This document shows positions 7,277-14,336 of a stretch of 14,336 nucleotides of DNA, in pieces. Source of the DNA: Candidatus Albibeggiatoa sp. nov. BB20 (GTDB lineage: Bacteria; Pseudomonadota; Gammaproteobacteria; Beggiatoales; Beggiatoaceae); NCBI GenBank assembly GCA_016744725.1, contig JADGDW010000126.1, forward strand, positions 1 through 14,336, read 5' to 3'. Numbering within the stretch: position 1 is the first letter of the stretch; every line of letters begins with the position of its first letter. A model generated the notes under the pieces. That model ran no database searches. It was not told the DNA's origin and saw only the letters and a program-made list of their open reading frames with translations. The translations under genes and the position numbers were made by a program.

Positions 7277-7445
7277 ACAAAAAATTTCAAGACGCAAGAA
7301 TGTCTATGATATATTCCACGCAGTGTGGGGAACAAGAAAATTACTTTCTCACCTGTTTATTCTCCTAATTTAAACCCTTTGGCATTGGATTAATATTACG
7401 ATGCTACGTGCTTATACCTACTGCCATTAAGTTAAGCTAGAAGAA

Positions 7446-7465
7446 GTGCAAATTTAAATTTGCAC
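7446..7465. repeat. perfect 20-bp palindrome
   Basis: The sequence GTGCAAATTTAAATTTGCAC is its own reverse complement. It could be an operator for a dimeric regulator or fold as a hairpin in RNA. It overlaps a larger inverted repeat whose arms are AGAAGTGCA (7442-7450) and TGCACTCCT (7481-7489), eight of nine pairs. Confidence 0.7.
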
Positions 7466-7485
7466 AAGCAAGATAAATATTGCAC

Positions 7486-7507
7486 TCCTAATAATTTAGG
7501 ATTTTTT
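7486..7507 (+). terminator. short intrinsic-terminator-like hairpin
   Basis: TCCTAA (7486-7491), loop TAAT, TTAGGA (7496-7501), then six T residues (7502-7507). The stem is short with two G-C pairs, so it would be weak alone. Its left arm shares bases with the right arm of the larger repeat at 7442-7489, so the two folds exclude each other. Confidence 0.4.
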
Positions 7508-7816
7508 AGCTACAATCATTTTTTCTTAAGCGAAAACAGATAAAAATAACAAAGACAATTGGTTGAGCCATAAAACTAACTTTTACCGAATTTAGGGTGG
7601 GCAGATGATCTTTTTATCTTTGGTTTCAACATAATCAGCATAAATGACTCTGACACATCTTGAAAAATACTAATAGCAAACAAAAACATTCTTGTAAAAT
7701 CACCGCATTAAATTTAAAAGTTGCCTAAGATTTCAATAAATTCTCTCACTCGACTAGACATCTTTTCTTAACTTATGCCAAACTGTAGCGCTTTTCTATA
7801 CTCCCAAGGGAACATT

Positions 7817-8755
7817 ATGTCAGCTTTGATTTGTGGTTCAATTGCCTACGATACCATCATGTTATTTAGCGATAAATTTAAACATCACATCTTGCCAGAG
7901 AAAGTGCATATTTTGAACGTCTCGTTCATGGTACCTGATATGCGCCGAGAATTTGGTGGTTGCGCAGGAAATATCGCTTATAATTTAAAGTTACTAGGTG
8001 GTGAACCGTTACTCATGGCAACAGTGGGTTCAGATTTCACACCTTATGCAGATTGGATGGATCAATGTGGTATTTCGCGTGACTATATTAAAACCATAGA
8101 CAAAAGCTATACAGCCCAAGCATTTATCACAACCGATATGGATGACAATCAAATCACAGCATTTCACCCCGGTGCAATGATGCAAGCCCATGAAAATAAA
8201 GTGGCTGATGCGAAAGGGGTTAAAATCGGTATCGTATCACCAGATGGCCGTGATGGTATGATTCAACATGCAGAACAATTTGTCGAAGCGGGTGTGCCTT
8301 TTATTTTCGATCCGGGTCAAGGTATGCCAATGTTTGATGGCGATGACTTAAAACGTTTCATTGAACAAGCCTCTTACGTTGTAGTCAATGATTATGAATG
8401 GCAGTTAATGCAAGAACGCACAAAATATACACCACAAGAAGTTGCTGAAAAAGTCACCGCCTTAATCGTGACTCAAGGCGGTGAAGGTTCAACGATTTAT
8501 ACTAAAGATCAAACTTATCATGTACCTTGTGCTAAAACGGAAAAATTAGCTGATCCAACAGGTTGTGGCGATGCCTATCGCGCTGGTTTATTATACGGTT
8601 TAACTAATAATTTAGATTGGGAAGTCACGGGACGGATTGCATCACTATTAGGTGCATTGAAAATCGAACAACCTGGTACCCAAAATCATAGCTTCACATT
8701 AGATGAGTTTAAACAACGCTATCAACAAAGTTTTGGCTCAGAACTATTGATATAA
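7817..8755 (+). CDS. PfkB-family sugar/nucleoside kinase, adenosine-kinase-like (copy 1)
   Basis: Ribokinase-fold ATP-dependent kinase; by recall the closest group is the gammaproteobacterial carbohydrate kinases often annotated as adenosine kinase, so a nucleoside or sugar substrate is likely but unproven. The 312-residue protein has the N-terminal CGSIAYDT, the first PfkB signature FGGCAGNIAYNLKLLGG (46-62), TAFHPGA (114-120), PFIFDPGQGM (161-170), the nucleotide-binding ALIVTQGGEGS (215-225) and the second signature DPTGCGDAYRAGLLYG (246-261) with catalytic Asp252. The family norm is DTxGAGD; Cys replaces Ala here, with the first Gly kept. The start is set at 7817 because AAGGGA (7806-7811) is five bases upstream and the paralogue starts with the same MSALICGS; the in-frame ATG at 7775 adds 14 unrelated residues. 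The paralogue follows after 65 bases. Confidence 0.9.
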   Translation: MSALICGSIAYDTIMLFSDKFKHHILPEKVHILNVSFMVPDMRREFGGCAGNIAYNLKLLGGEPLLMATVGSDFTPYADWMDQCGISRDYIKTIDKSYTAQAFITTDMDDNQITAFHPGAMMQAHENKVADAKGVKIGIVSPDGRDGMIQHAEQFVEAGVPFIFDPGQGMPMFDGDDLKRFIEQASYVVVNDYEWQLMQERTKYTPQEVAEKVTALIVTQGGEGSTIYTKDQTYHVPCAKTEKLADPTGCGDAYRAGLLYGLTNNLDWEVTGRIASLLGALKIEQPGTQNHSFTLDEFKQRYQQSFGSELLI

Positions 8756-8820
8756 GCAGGCTTGGATAACATATTAGTTTAATCGTGCTTAATCCCAGAC
8801 CTAATAAAGGAAGTTTATGT

Positions 8821-9768
8821 ATGTCGGCATTAATTTGTGGTTCAATGAGTTATGACACAGTGATGGTGTTTAACGACAAGTTTAAACATAATATCCCTGT
8901 GGATGAAATCGATTCACCTGAACCATTTGACGTACATTTCATGGTACCTGATTTACGCCGTCAATTTGGCGGTAGTGCAGGAAATATTGCGTATAATTTA
9001 AAATTGCTAGGTGAAAAACCGTTTCCAATGGCAACCGTTGGTACTGATTTTGAAGATTATGCAATTTGGTTTGACAGTCTTGGGATTTCGCGCGATCACA
9101 TTAAAATTGTAGAACACAGTGCCACCGCGCGTACCTTTATCACCATGGATATGGGCGATAATAAAATGACTGCATTTCACCCTGGTGCGACAAGTTACTC
9201 ACAATTTCATCCCATTTGGCAAGTAGAAGATGTGAAGCTGGGGACAATATCTTATGACAGCACTGAGAGTATGGTTAGCCATGCGTTGCAATTTACGGAA
9301 AAAGGCATTCCTTTTATTTTTGATCCAGGACATGCTATTTTTCAATTTGACGGTGATGAATTGCTCAAGTTTATTGAACAAGCAGCATGGATTTTAGTTA
9401 ATCAAAAAGAATGGGATGTGATGCAACGTCGCACCAACTTGACCCCAGAACAACTGGCTTTACGTGGGCAAGGTTTGGTTATCACCCAAGGTTCAGGCGG
9501 TGCTATGATTTACGTGCAAGGCACTGAATATAAAATTCCATCTGCCCAAGCCAAGGCAATCAATGACCCTGTAAGCTGTGGCGATGCCTTCTGTGCGGGC
9601 TTATTATATGGTCTACTCAAAGATGCTGATTGGCCAACTGTTGGGCGTATTGCGTCACTCATGGGTGCAATTAAAGTCGAGCATCATGGTTCACAAAGCC
9701 ATCAGTTTAATTTAGATGTATTTAAAGCGCGTTTTAAAAAGAATTTTGGTTATGCCTTGATTATTTAG
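8821..9768 (+). CDS. PfkB-family kinase paralogue with altered anion-hole motif (copy 2)
   Basis: A tandem paralogue of the preceding gene, sharing by eye more than half of its residues over the full length. The 315 residues include CGSMSYDT, FGGSAGNIAYNLKLLG (49-64), TAFHPGA (117-123), PFIFDPGHAI (164-173), LVITQGSGG (219-227) and DPVSCGDAFCAGLLYG (249-264). The catalytic Asp255 remains, but the first glycine of the anion hole is Ser252. A three-residue insertion and divergent sequence lie near residues 26-38 in the lid or substrate region. AAGGA (8807-8811) stands nine bases before the ATG at 8821; the ATG at 8817 is out of frame. With 65 bases between them and no terminator, the pair is probably one transcript. 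A weak six-pair hairpin (9767-9782) overlaps the stop codon and abuts the MITE copy. Function may have shifted or weakened; the reading frame is intact. Confidence 0.88.
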   Translation: MSALICGSMSYDTVMVFNDKFKHNIPVDEIDSPEPFDVHFMVPDLRRQFGGSAGNIAYNLKLLGEKPFPMATVGTDFEDYAIWFDSLGISRDHIKIVEHSATARTFITMDMGDNKMTAFHPGATSYSQFHPIWQVEDVKLGTISYDSTESMVSHALQFTEKGIPFIFDPGHAIFQFDGDELLKFIEQAAWILVNQKEWDVMQRRTNLTPEQLALRGQGLVITQGSGGAMIYVQGTEYKIPSAQAKAINDPVSCGDAFCAGLLYGLLKDADWPTVGRIASLMGAIKVEHHGSQSHQFNLDVFKARFKKNFGYALII

Positions 9769-9783
9769 AGAAATAATTCTCTT

Positions 9784-9899
9784 TATAGTCGTTTTATTCT
9801 AAGATGATACAGGGCTGGCAGTCCTTGGTTTTAAAAGTAATTGATATTTAAAATTTTATAGGACTGCCAGTCCTAATACCCAAAACGAAATTGACTATA
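9784..9899 (+). mobile_element. 116-bp MITE-like palindromic element, copy 2
   Basis: The element starts TATAGTC and ends GACTATA, a perfect seven-base terminal inverted repeat. Inside are AGGGCTGGCAGTCCT (9811-9825) and AGGACTGCCAGTCCT (9860-9874), again 49 bases apart. It matches the reverse complement of 344-459 at 96 of 116 positions with no gaps; the right-hand inner palindrome is identical. It has no coding capacity. It lies between the second kinase gene and nhaA, ending 61 bases before the nhaA start, so its right end could contribute to nhaA promoter context (TTGACT at 9891-9896). The family attribution to IS630/Tc1-type MITEs with TA duplication is inferred from the TA flanks only. 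Confidence 0.82.
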
Positions 9900-9901
9900 T
9901 C

Positions 9902-9931
9902 ATGTCATGTTTTCTTATTATTACTTATAAT
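9902..9931 (+). promoter_or_regulatory. candidate promoter of nhaA
   Basis: A perfect TATAAT (9926-9931) lies 29 bases before the nhaA ATG. ATGTCA (9902-9907), a four-of-six -35 match, is 18 bases upstream. An alternative uses TTGACT from the end of the MITE (9891-9896) with TATTAT (9916-9921), 19 bases apart. Which is used cannot be told from sequence. Confidence 0.45.
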
Positions 9932-9960
9932 ACAATAGATTAAACCATTAGGGATATTGT

Positions 9961-11199
9961 ATGCCGATTTCTTACCGTTATGTTAATAGAGTGTTTGCAA
10001 CTTTTCGTTCAGCAAACCCCGCGTTGGCGTTCCAAGAGTTTTTGAAACTAGAAACTGCCAGCAGCACATTACTAATTATTGCAACGATTTTAGCTTTGTT
10101 ATGCAGCAATATCGCACCGCTTTCTGATTGGTATCACCATCTACTTGAATTAGAAATGGGGTTTCATGTTGGAGAATTCCATTTAGAAAAACATCTGTCC
10201 CATTGGATTAATGATGGCTTGATGGCAATATTTTTCCTAGTTGTTAGTTTAGAGCTAAAACGGGAAATCATGGATGGACAACTGTCGAATCCAAGTCAAA
10301 TCTTATTACCTGGATTTGCTGCCATTGGTGGTATGTTAGTACCTGCATTCTTTTATTTATTATTCAACTTTGGCGACGCTGAAACAATGAAAGGTTGGGC
10401 AATTCCTGCTGCAACAGACATTGCATTTTCACTGGGAGTATTAGCCTTACTTGGTTCTCGAATTCCATTGTCTTTGAAATTATTTTTGATGGCACTGGCG
10501 ATTATTGATGATTTAGGCGCAATTTTGATTATTGCTTTCTTTTATTCAGGCGGAGAACATGGTTTAAATTATGATGCGATGTTATGGGCTGCTGGCATTA
10601 TTGGTTTACTCGCATTTTATAATTTTATAGGTGTGACTAGGTTACTGATTTATATTGTTACTGGGCTCTTCTTATGGTATTTCGTATTAAAATCAGGCGT
10701 TCATGCAACTTTAGCAGGTGTGGCATTAGCCTTTTTTATTCCATTGAAAACCTCCAAATACAAAGAATCTCCCTTACGTTATTTAGAACATTTGCTTCAT
10801 CCGTGGGTTGCATTTGCGATTATGCCGATTTTCGCCTTTGCCAATGCAGGCGTGTCTTTTGAAGGAATGTCGCTAAACACCTTAGTTGAAAATGTACCAT
10901 TGGGTGTAGTTGCAGGCTTATTCTTAGGCAAGCAAGTGGGCGTATTATTATTCAGTTGGGTATTGATTAAAGTGGGTTATGCTCAATTACCAAAAGATTG
11001 TAACTGGATGGATTTATACGGTGTGGCGTTACTATGCGGTATTGGCTTTACCATGAGCTTGTTTATCGGTTCACTGGCATTTGTAGGCAGCGAAGGTTTG
11101 ATGAATGAGGTTCGCTTAGGCGTTTTGGTAGGTTCATTCTTGTCCGCAGGGCTTGGTTATGCGGTATTACGCCATTCATCCCGTAATCGTTTAGCTTAA
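9961..11199 (+). CDS. nhaA: Na+/H+ antiporter NhaA
   Basis: Inner-membrane electrogenic antiporter that expels Na+ (or Li+) in exchange for two protons and protects against salt and alkaline pH. The 412-residue protein is highly hydrophobic and, with a 20-residue offset, carries the key E. coli residues: Asp153 in ATDIAFSLGVLALLG (E. coli Asp133), Asp183-Asp184 in ALAIIDDLGAI (Asp163-Asp164), the His in LKSGVHATLAGV (His225, pH response) and the Lys in LFLGKQVGVLLF (Lys300). The conserved HWINDGLMAIFFLVVSLELKRE and GIGFTMSLFIGSLAF are also present. AGGGA (9950-9954) lies six bases before the ATG. The gene converges on the cbbO-like gene. The N-terminus is about 20 residues longer than in E. 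coli. Confidence 0.97.
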   Translation: MPISYRYVNRVFATFRSANPALAFQEFLKLETASSTLLIIATILALLCSNIAPLSDWYHHLLELEMGFHVGEFHLEKHLSHWINDGLMAIFFLVVSLELKREIMDGQLSNPSQILLPGFAAIGGMLVPAFFYLLFNFGDAETMKGWAIPAATDIAFSLGVLALLGSRIPLSLKLFLMALAIIDDLGAILIIAFFYSGGEHGLNYDAMLWAAGIIGLLAFYNFIGVTRLLIYIVTGLFLWYFVLKSGVHATLAGVALAFFIPLKTSKYKESPLRYLEHLLHPWVAFAIMPIFAFANAGVSFEGMSLNTLVENVPLGVVAGLFLGKQVGVLLFSWVLIKVGYAQLPKDCNWMDLYGVALLCGIGFTMSLFIGSLAFVGSEGLMNEVRLGVLVGSFLSAGLGYAVLRHSSRNRLA

Positions 11200-11220
11200 C
11201 TCGATATATTTTAATACTTT

Positions 11221-11253
11221 AGGGCTAGCAGTCTAGGAAAGATTGCCAGCCCT
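11221..11253. repeat. hairpin between convergent genes, probable deleted relative of the 116-bp element
   Basis: AGGGCTAGCAGTC (11221-11233) pairs with GATTGCCAGCCCT (11241-11253) over 13 positions with one A-C mismatch and one G-T wobble, around a seven-base loop. The arms match the outer parts of the two palindromes in the 116-bp elements, and the right flank (CCTGATTCCAAAA) resembles that of copy 2 (CCTAATACCCAAAA). The central 34 bp and clear terminal repeats are missing. It lies between the ends of nhaA and the cbbO-like gene, so it may serve both as a transcript end, although neither strand has a U-run after it. Confidence 0.5.
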
Positions 11254-11293
11254 GATTCCAAAATAGCAGCGACACTGATTATTAAAGAAACCA

Positions 11294-13402
11294 CTACTTA
11301 GTCAAGCGTCGATAAATATCGGCCACTTTAAAGGGTAGTTGTTCTACTTTATCAATCACCACATAATTTGCATTGCCATACATACGGGGTAAATAGGTTT
11401 TTGCCTCAGTATCAATTGTGATACAAAACGGGTAAATACCCTCACGTTGTGCTTCTAACAAGGCTTGTCGTGTATCCTCAATCCCATATAAACCGCGATA
11501 ATTATCCCCTTCATCATCAGGTCGTCCATCGGACAAAGTAATCAACAATTTTATCTGTGCATCGACTTGCGACAATAAATAAGTCAAATGCCGAATTGTC
11601 ACCCCCATGCGGGTATATTCTTGTGGTTTAATTCCGCTAATCCTTTGTTTTACAATATGATTATAATGCTCATCAAAATGCTTAATTGGGTAAATAGAGC
11701 AGCGTTTGCGCGTCATACCTGAAAACCCATAAATAGCATAACGGTCGCCCAATTTTTCCAATACTTCACTTAATAAAATTAAACTTTGTCGCTCGGCTAA
11801 ATTAACCCAGCCCTTGGTTGAGCCACTCATATCTACCATAAACATCACTGCAATATTACGTTCCATGCGTTGTAGTTTTAAAAACAATTGCTCGGACATT
11901 TCTTGTCCCGTTAATAAATCGACTTGAGCCTGCACCAAAGCATCAATATCAATTTCTTCACCATAAACCTGACGTTTTGCCCAATGCCGACCACCACGCA
12001 ATGCTTCAAAATTACGCCGCAATGTTTTCAATAAACCACGATGTTGTTGCAATGTTTCATGTACAAATTGTTCATCATTCAACGGTGATTCAACTTCCTC
12101 AACATAACACCAATTCTGCCGATACGTTTGGCGCAAATAATCCCATTCAGGATAAACAAAGCACGTAGCATCTGATGCTAACTCAGTATCTAATTCAATT
12201 GTGCCATTAAATTCATTACCTGTATTGCCTGCTGGAATTAAATAATCTTGAGGCATCCCACCTTCATCTTGCATAATCGATAACATGATTTTTTTGGTAT
12301 GAGCATCAACAGTCATCGGTTGCCCATCTATAGTTAAAATTGGGCTTTGCTTCGCTTGTGCATCATAAATATCTGAATTTTGCACCGCAAACTGAGACAT
12401 CTCATTGTTATGGGTTTTGCTGTTTTGATTATGTTTTAAAAACTGATTTAATGCCTGTTGAAATACACGCTTTTCTTCAGTTCGGCGTTTATTGACAACC
12501 TGCTCGACTGAATCAGGACGTAATACCCCTTGATAACAAACGGGTTCAGGAATTGTCCACGAATAAACAGTCTCTAATAATTGATAGCTGGTTTCTACAC
12601 TGGCATTGGCTTGGGCTAGATGCTGAGCGATTTGCTCCCACGCTTTAGGAACTTGAGGCTGTTTAGCAACGATTAGTAGTTGTTGCATTTGTTTAGCCAG
12701 TCCCGGTAGCTCTCGCTGCAAACAAGCATCTAAACGTAAACGTTCCAAGCAATGAAACAAGCGGCTCACTTTGTCACACTCGTTAAAACCTTGGCATTCT
12801 TTTTTGAGATTCAACCGCCAAGTGCCAAACCAAGTTTGTGCCCATAAATGGCTGAGCATGGCTTTATAAAGTTGAAAATTATCCTGCGATTGGGCAAAAT
12901 AATTTAATTGTGCAGGTAAAAATAAAGTTTCAGTATCGGTAAATACTGCATCATTGGAGACAATTTTAAGCTGCCTTCCATTCAAGCCTGTTACAAAATT
13001 ATATAAAATACCTTGAATATCTTGCAATTGTATCGCGTTTAAGTTTTGCTGGTAGTCTGTCGCAAACTGTTCAATTTGTTGTAGATGCTGAACTGCAACA
13101 TGTAAACTTTGGTTATCATATAGCAATAAAGTCTCATGTAACCACAGCTCAACACCAACCATATCCATTAAATTTAGGGCAGTTGGCACATATTGGGTAA
13201 ATTGATAGGCTATTTCTAAATTATGTTGAGCAAGTAGCTTAGTCGATTCAATCACCCAATCTTGTTGTGAGCGTGGAGCATCGGCAAGCTGTTGCACTGA
13301 AGTATTAAGCTGACGTGATTGGAATAAAACCAAACTCAAAATGGTTTCAAGTCTGATATTTAATTGCTGAGCTGTCAGTGCATTGTGAAGATTAGACATC
13401 AT
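11294..13402 (-). CDS. VWA-domain protein, CbbO/NorD family
   Basis: Partner protein of CbbQ/NorQ ATPases; the VWA domain is thought to dock the hexamer on its target, Rubisco for CbbO or nitric oxide reductase for NorD. The 702 residues comprise a long Gln/Leu-rich helical region (about 1-330), a variable linker and a C-terminal VWA domain. The metal site is intact: DMSGS (524-528), Thr597 in EYTRMGVTIRH, and Asp625 in TLSDGRPDD. The family signature continues with YRGLYGIEDTRQALLEAQREGI, PFCITID and the final YVVIDKVEQLPFKVADIYRRLTK. The length lies between usual NorD and CbbO sizes, so the subfamily is left open. Translation starts at 13402 or at the adjacent ATG at 13399; no good ribosome site is visible. 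The glycosyltransferase gene ends 22 bases upstream, suggesting co-transcription. Confidence 0.88.
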   Translation of the reverse strand: MMSNLHNALTAQQLNIRLETILSLVLFQSRQLNTSVQQLADAPRSQQDWVIESTKLLAQHNLEIAYQFTQYVPTALNLMDMVGVELWLHETLLLYDNQSLHVAVQHLQQIEQFATDYQQNLNAIQLQDIQGILYNFVTGLNGRQLKIVSNDAVFTDTETLFLPAQLNYFAQSQDNFQLYKAMLSHLWAQTWFGTWRLNLKKECQGFNECDKVSRLFHCLERLRLDACLQRELPGLAKQMQQLLIVAKQPQVPKAWEQIAQHLAQANASVETSYQLLETVYSWTIPEPVCYQGVLRPDSVEQVVNKRRTEEKRVFQQALNQFLKHNQNSKTHNNEMSQFAVQNSDIYDAQAKQSPILTIDGQPMTVDAHTKKIMLSIMQDEGGMPQDYLIPAGNTGNEFNGTIELDTELASDATCFVYPEWDYLRQTYRQNWCYVEEVESPLNDEQFVHETLQQHRGLLKTLRRNFEALRGGRHWAKRQVYGEEIDIDALVQAQVDLLTGQEMSEQLFLKLQRMERNIAVMFMVDMSGSTKGWVNLAERQSLILLSEVLEKLGDRYAIYGFSGMTRKRCSIYPIKHFDEHYNHIVKQRISGIKPQEYTRMGVTIRHLTYLLSQVDAQIKLLITLSDGRPDDEGDNYRGLYGIEDTRQALLEAQREGIYPFCITIDTEAKTYLPRMYGNANYVVIDKVEQLPFKVADIYRRLTK

Positions 13403-13424
13403 TTAGATCAAATTTAACCTTGCA

Positions 13425-14216
13425 TCATGCAGTTGAATCATTATTCCAGTACGATTGCTGTTTTTTTAATACTAGTTCTTCATCATCAGAGCGGCCTTCT
13501 GACTTCGCTTTAGGCCCTTTGAGATGATCCATATAATTGCCTAAAACAGAATTGATAAAAGGATGATTATTAGAGTCAGGTACGCCCGTTGACAAATTAT
13601 GCGTAGTCACTGGAATCAAGCGTGTAACATGGTCAAAAATAAAAGAATCATGCCATTCGGCTAAATCGTAAAAACCCAAGCGTAAATAACAATTTCGGTA
13701 TACTTCCATAAATAATATATTATTTTTGTGCATGGTATTAAATACCATAAATCCACATTCAGAATAATTATTAGGACGGCCAAGATAAGCTGTATAACAA
13801 TGACTTGGCAACAATGAAGTTAAAAAATCTTTGGGGATATTGGAATGAGTGACAACATCTGCATCAACCCAAGCGAGAATCCCTTGATGTCTTTTAGCTG
13901 CATCATAAATAGAAAATACTTTGCGAGAAAACTTAAATACATCAAACCGATAGGAGTAAACTTTTTTTCCATCAATCTGCAAAACACCTTTTGCCCTTTC
14001 ATCTTTGCTGATTCTATCTAAAAACGGCACTATATATTCAACATCCCATAGTGAACGAAATTCAATTCTAGGATGTTGGAAATCAGGCTGTTCTTCGTGA
14101 TAGACAATCAAGGAAATACTTTCAGGCCAGTATTCAATAAATGTTTCAAGAAAGCGTCGTCCATATTTTTCATATCCACCAGGGCCAAATGAAGTGACAA
14201 CTGTTTGAAAAATCAT
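13425..14216 (-). CDS. putative GT-A fold glycosyltransferase
   Basis: A 263-residue soluble protein with no signal peptide or membrane segment. The N-terminus MIFQTVVTSFGPGGYEKYGRR followed by a beta strand (SLIVYH), and the motif ILAWVDADVV (113-122) with a DxD-type Asp118/Asp120 for metal and sugar-nucleotide binding, suggest a nucleotide-diphospho-sugar transferase. SECGFMVFN (152-160), AEWHDSFIFDHV (186-197) and the C-terminal NYMDHLKGPKAKSEGRS recur, by recall, in uncharacterised bacterial and viral proteins of this kind. Donor and acceptor are unknown. AGGA (14227-14230) lies ten bases before the ATG. It is upstream of the cbbO-like gene with a 22-base gap. The 120 bases upstream of it are very AT-rich, and no clear promoter could be chosen there. 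Confidence 0.7.
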   Translation of the reverse strand: MIFQTVVTSFGPGGYEKYGRRFLETFIEYWPESISLIVYHEEQPDFQHPRIEFRSLWDVEYIVPFLDRISKDERAKGVLQIDGKKVYSYRFDVFKFSRKVFSIYDAAKRHQGILAWVDADVVTHSNIPKDFLTSLLPSHCYTAYLGRPNNYSECGFMVFNTMHKNNILFMEVYRNCYLRLGFYDLAEWHDSFIFDHVTRLIPVTTHNLSTGVPDSNNHPFINSVLGNYMDHLKGPKAKSEGRSDDEELVLKKQQSYWNNDSTA

Positions 14217-14336
14217 GCAATATTTATCCTATCTAAATTTAAAAAGTTCTGAAACAATAATAATTTTTTATTTTAATATATTTAATATTCAATTAGTTAT
14301 GTATTTTATCAATTCTCTTACAAATAACAAATTTCA

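Larger units (their letters stand above)
7132..7816. other. 685-bp gene-free region rich in inverted repeats
   Basis: I find no coding sequence on either strand between the TrpD2-like gene and the first PfkB gene. The stretch holds the hairpin at 7143-7178, two close GC-rich hairpins at 7234-7276, a perfect 20-bp palindrome at 7446-7465 and a terminator-like hairpin at 7486-7507. From 7508 to 7805 I see only AT-rich sequence. The promoter of the PfkB gene should lie here; TTGTAA at 7694-7699 with TAAAAG 17 bases later is one weak candidate. The length is unusual for an otherwise compact window and may mark a decayed gene or an RNA gene. Confidence 0.6.

Noticed and set aside
7314..7334. TTCCACGCAGTGTGGGGAAC, which resembles a type I-E CRISPR repeat
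   Set aside because: Only one copy is present, no second repeat occurs at a normal spacer distance, and no cas gene is visible.
7585..7610. TTTAGGGTGGGCA, similar to a repeat motif seen in several bacteria
   Set aside because: Single copy without an inverted partner, so no repeat can be claimed here.
7775..7816. Upstream ATG of the first kinase gene
   Set aside because: The ribosome site and the paralogue's N-terminus both support the ATG at 7817.

Overview
The window reads as a chromosomal piece of an AT-rich gammaproteobacterium. The protein families point to a sulfur-oxidising, Beggiatoa/Thiotrichales-like lineage: a CbbQ/CbbO (NorQ/NorD) ATPase and VWA pair, a TrpD2-like protein, adenosine-kinase-like PfkB proteins of the type beginning MSALICGS, and NhaA. 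The taxon is inferred from recognition of the families, not from a search. No phage, plasmid, CRISPR or toxin-antitoxin module is visible.

Layout. Bases 1-552 are non-coding and carry a 116-bp MITE-like element (344-459) and a hairpin (501-540). A minus-strand block follows: gpmA (553-1299) and, upstream of it, the RNase P RNA gene rnpB (1411-1758). From 1865 to 11199 every gene is on the plus strand: an SDR oxidoreductase of YbbO type, an OmpA-domain lipoprotein, a CbbQ-type AAA+ ATPase, a CaCA Na+/Ca2+ antiporter, a TrpD2/YbiB-like protein, a 685-bp gap full of inverted repeats, two tandem PfkB kinases, a second 116-bp MITE copy (9784-9899) and nhaA. The right end is a minus-strand pair: a putative GT-A glycosyltransferase (13425-14216) followed 22 bp later by a CbbO/NorD-type VWA protein (11294-13402).

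How the genes fit together. Most neighbours are unrelated housekeeping genes: glycolysis, tRNA maturation, cation antiport and envelope. The functional link that can be argued is between the CbbQ-type ATPase and the CbbO/NorD-type protein. These families work as a complex that remodels a metalloenzyme or Rubisco, but here they lie about 6.4 kb apart on opposite strands, with no Rubisco or NO-reductase gene in view. The two PfkB genes are a clear tandem duplication, and the second copy has changed the normally conserved anion-hole motif.

The least ordinary structure is a small repeat family. Two 116-bp copies in opposite orientation align without gaps at 96 of 116 positions. They start and end with TATAGT/ACTATA and contain paired AGGACTGCCAGTCCT palindromes. 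A shorter, probably internally deleted relative lies between nhaA and the cbbO-like gene. A second notable region is an attenuator-like set of overlapping inverted repeats at 7442-7507.
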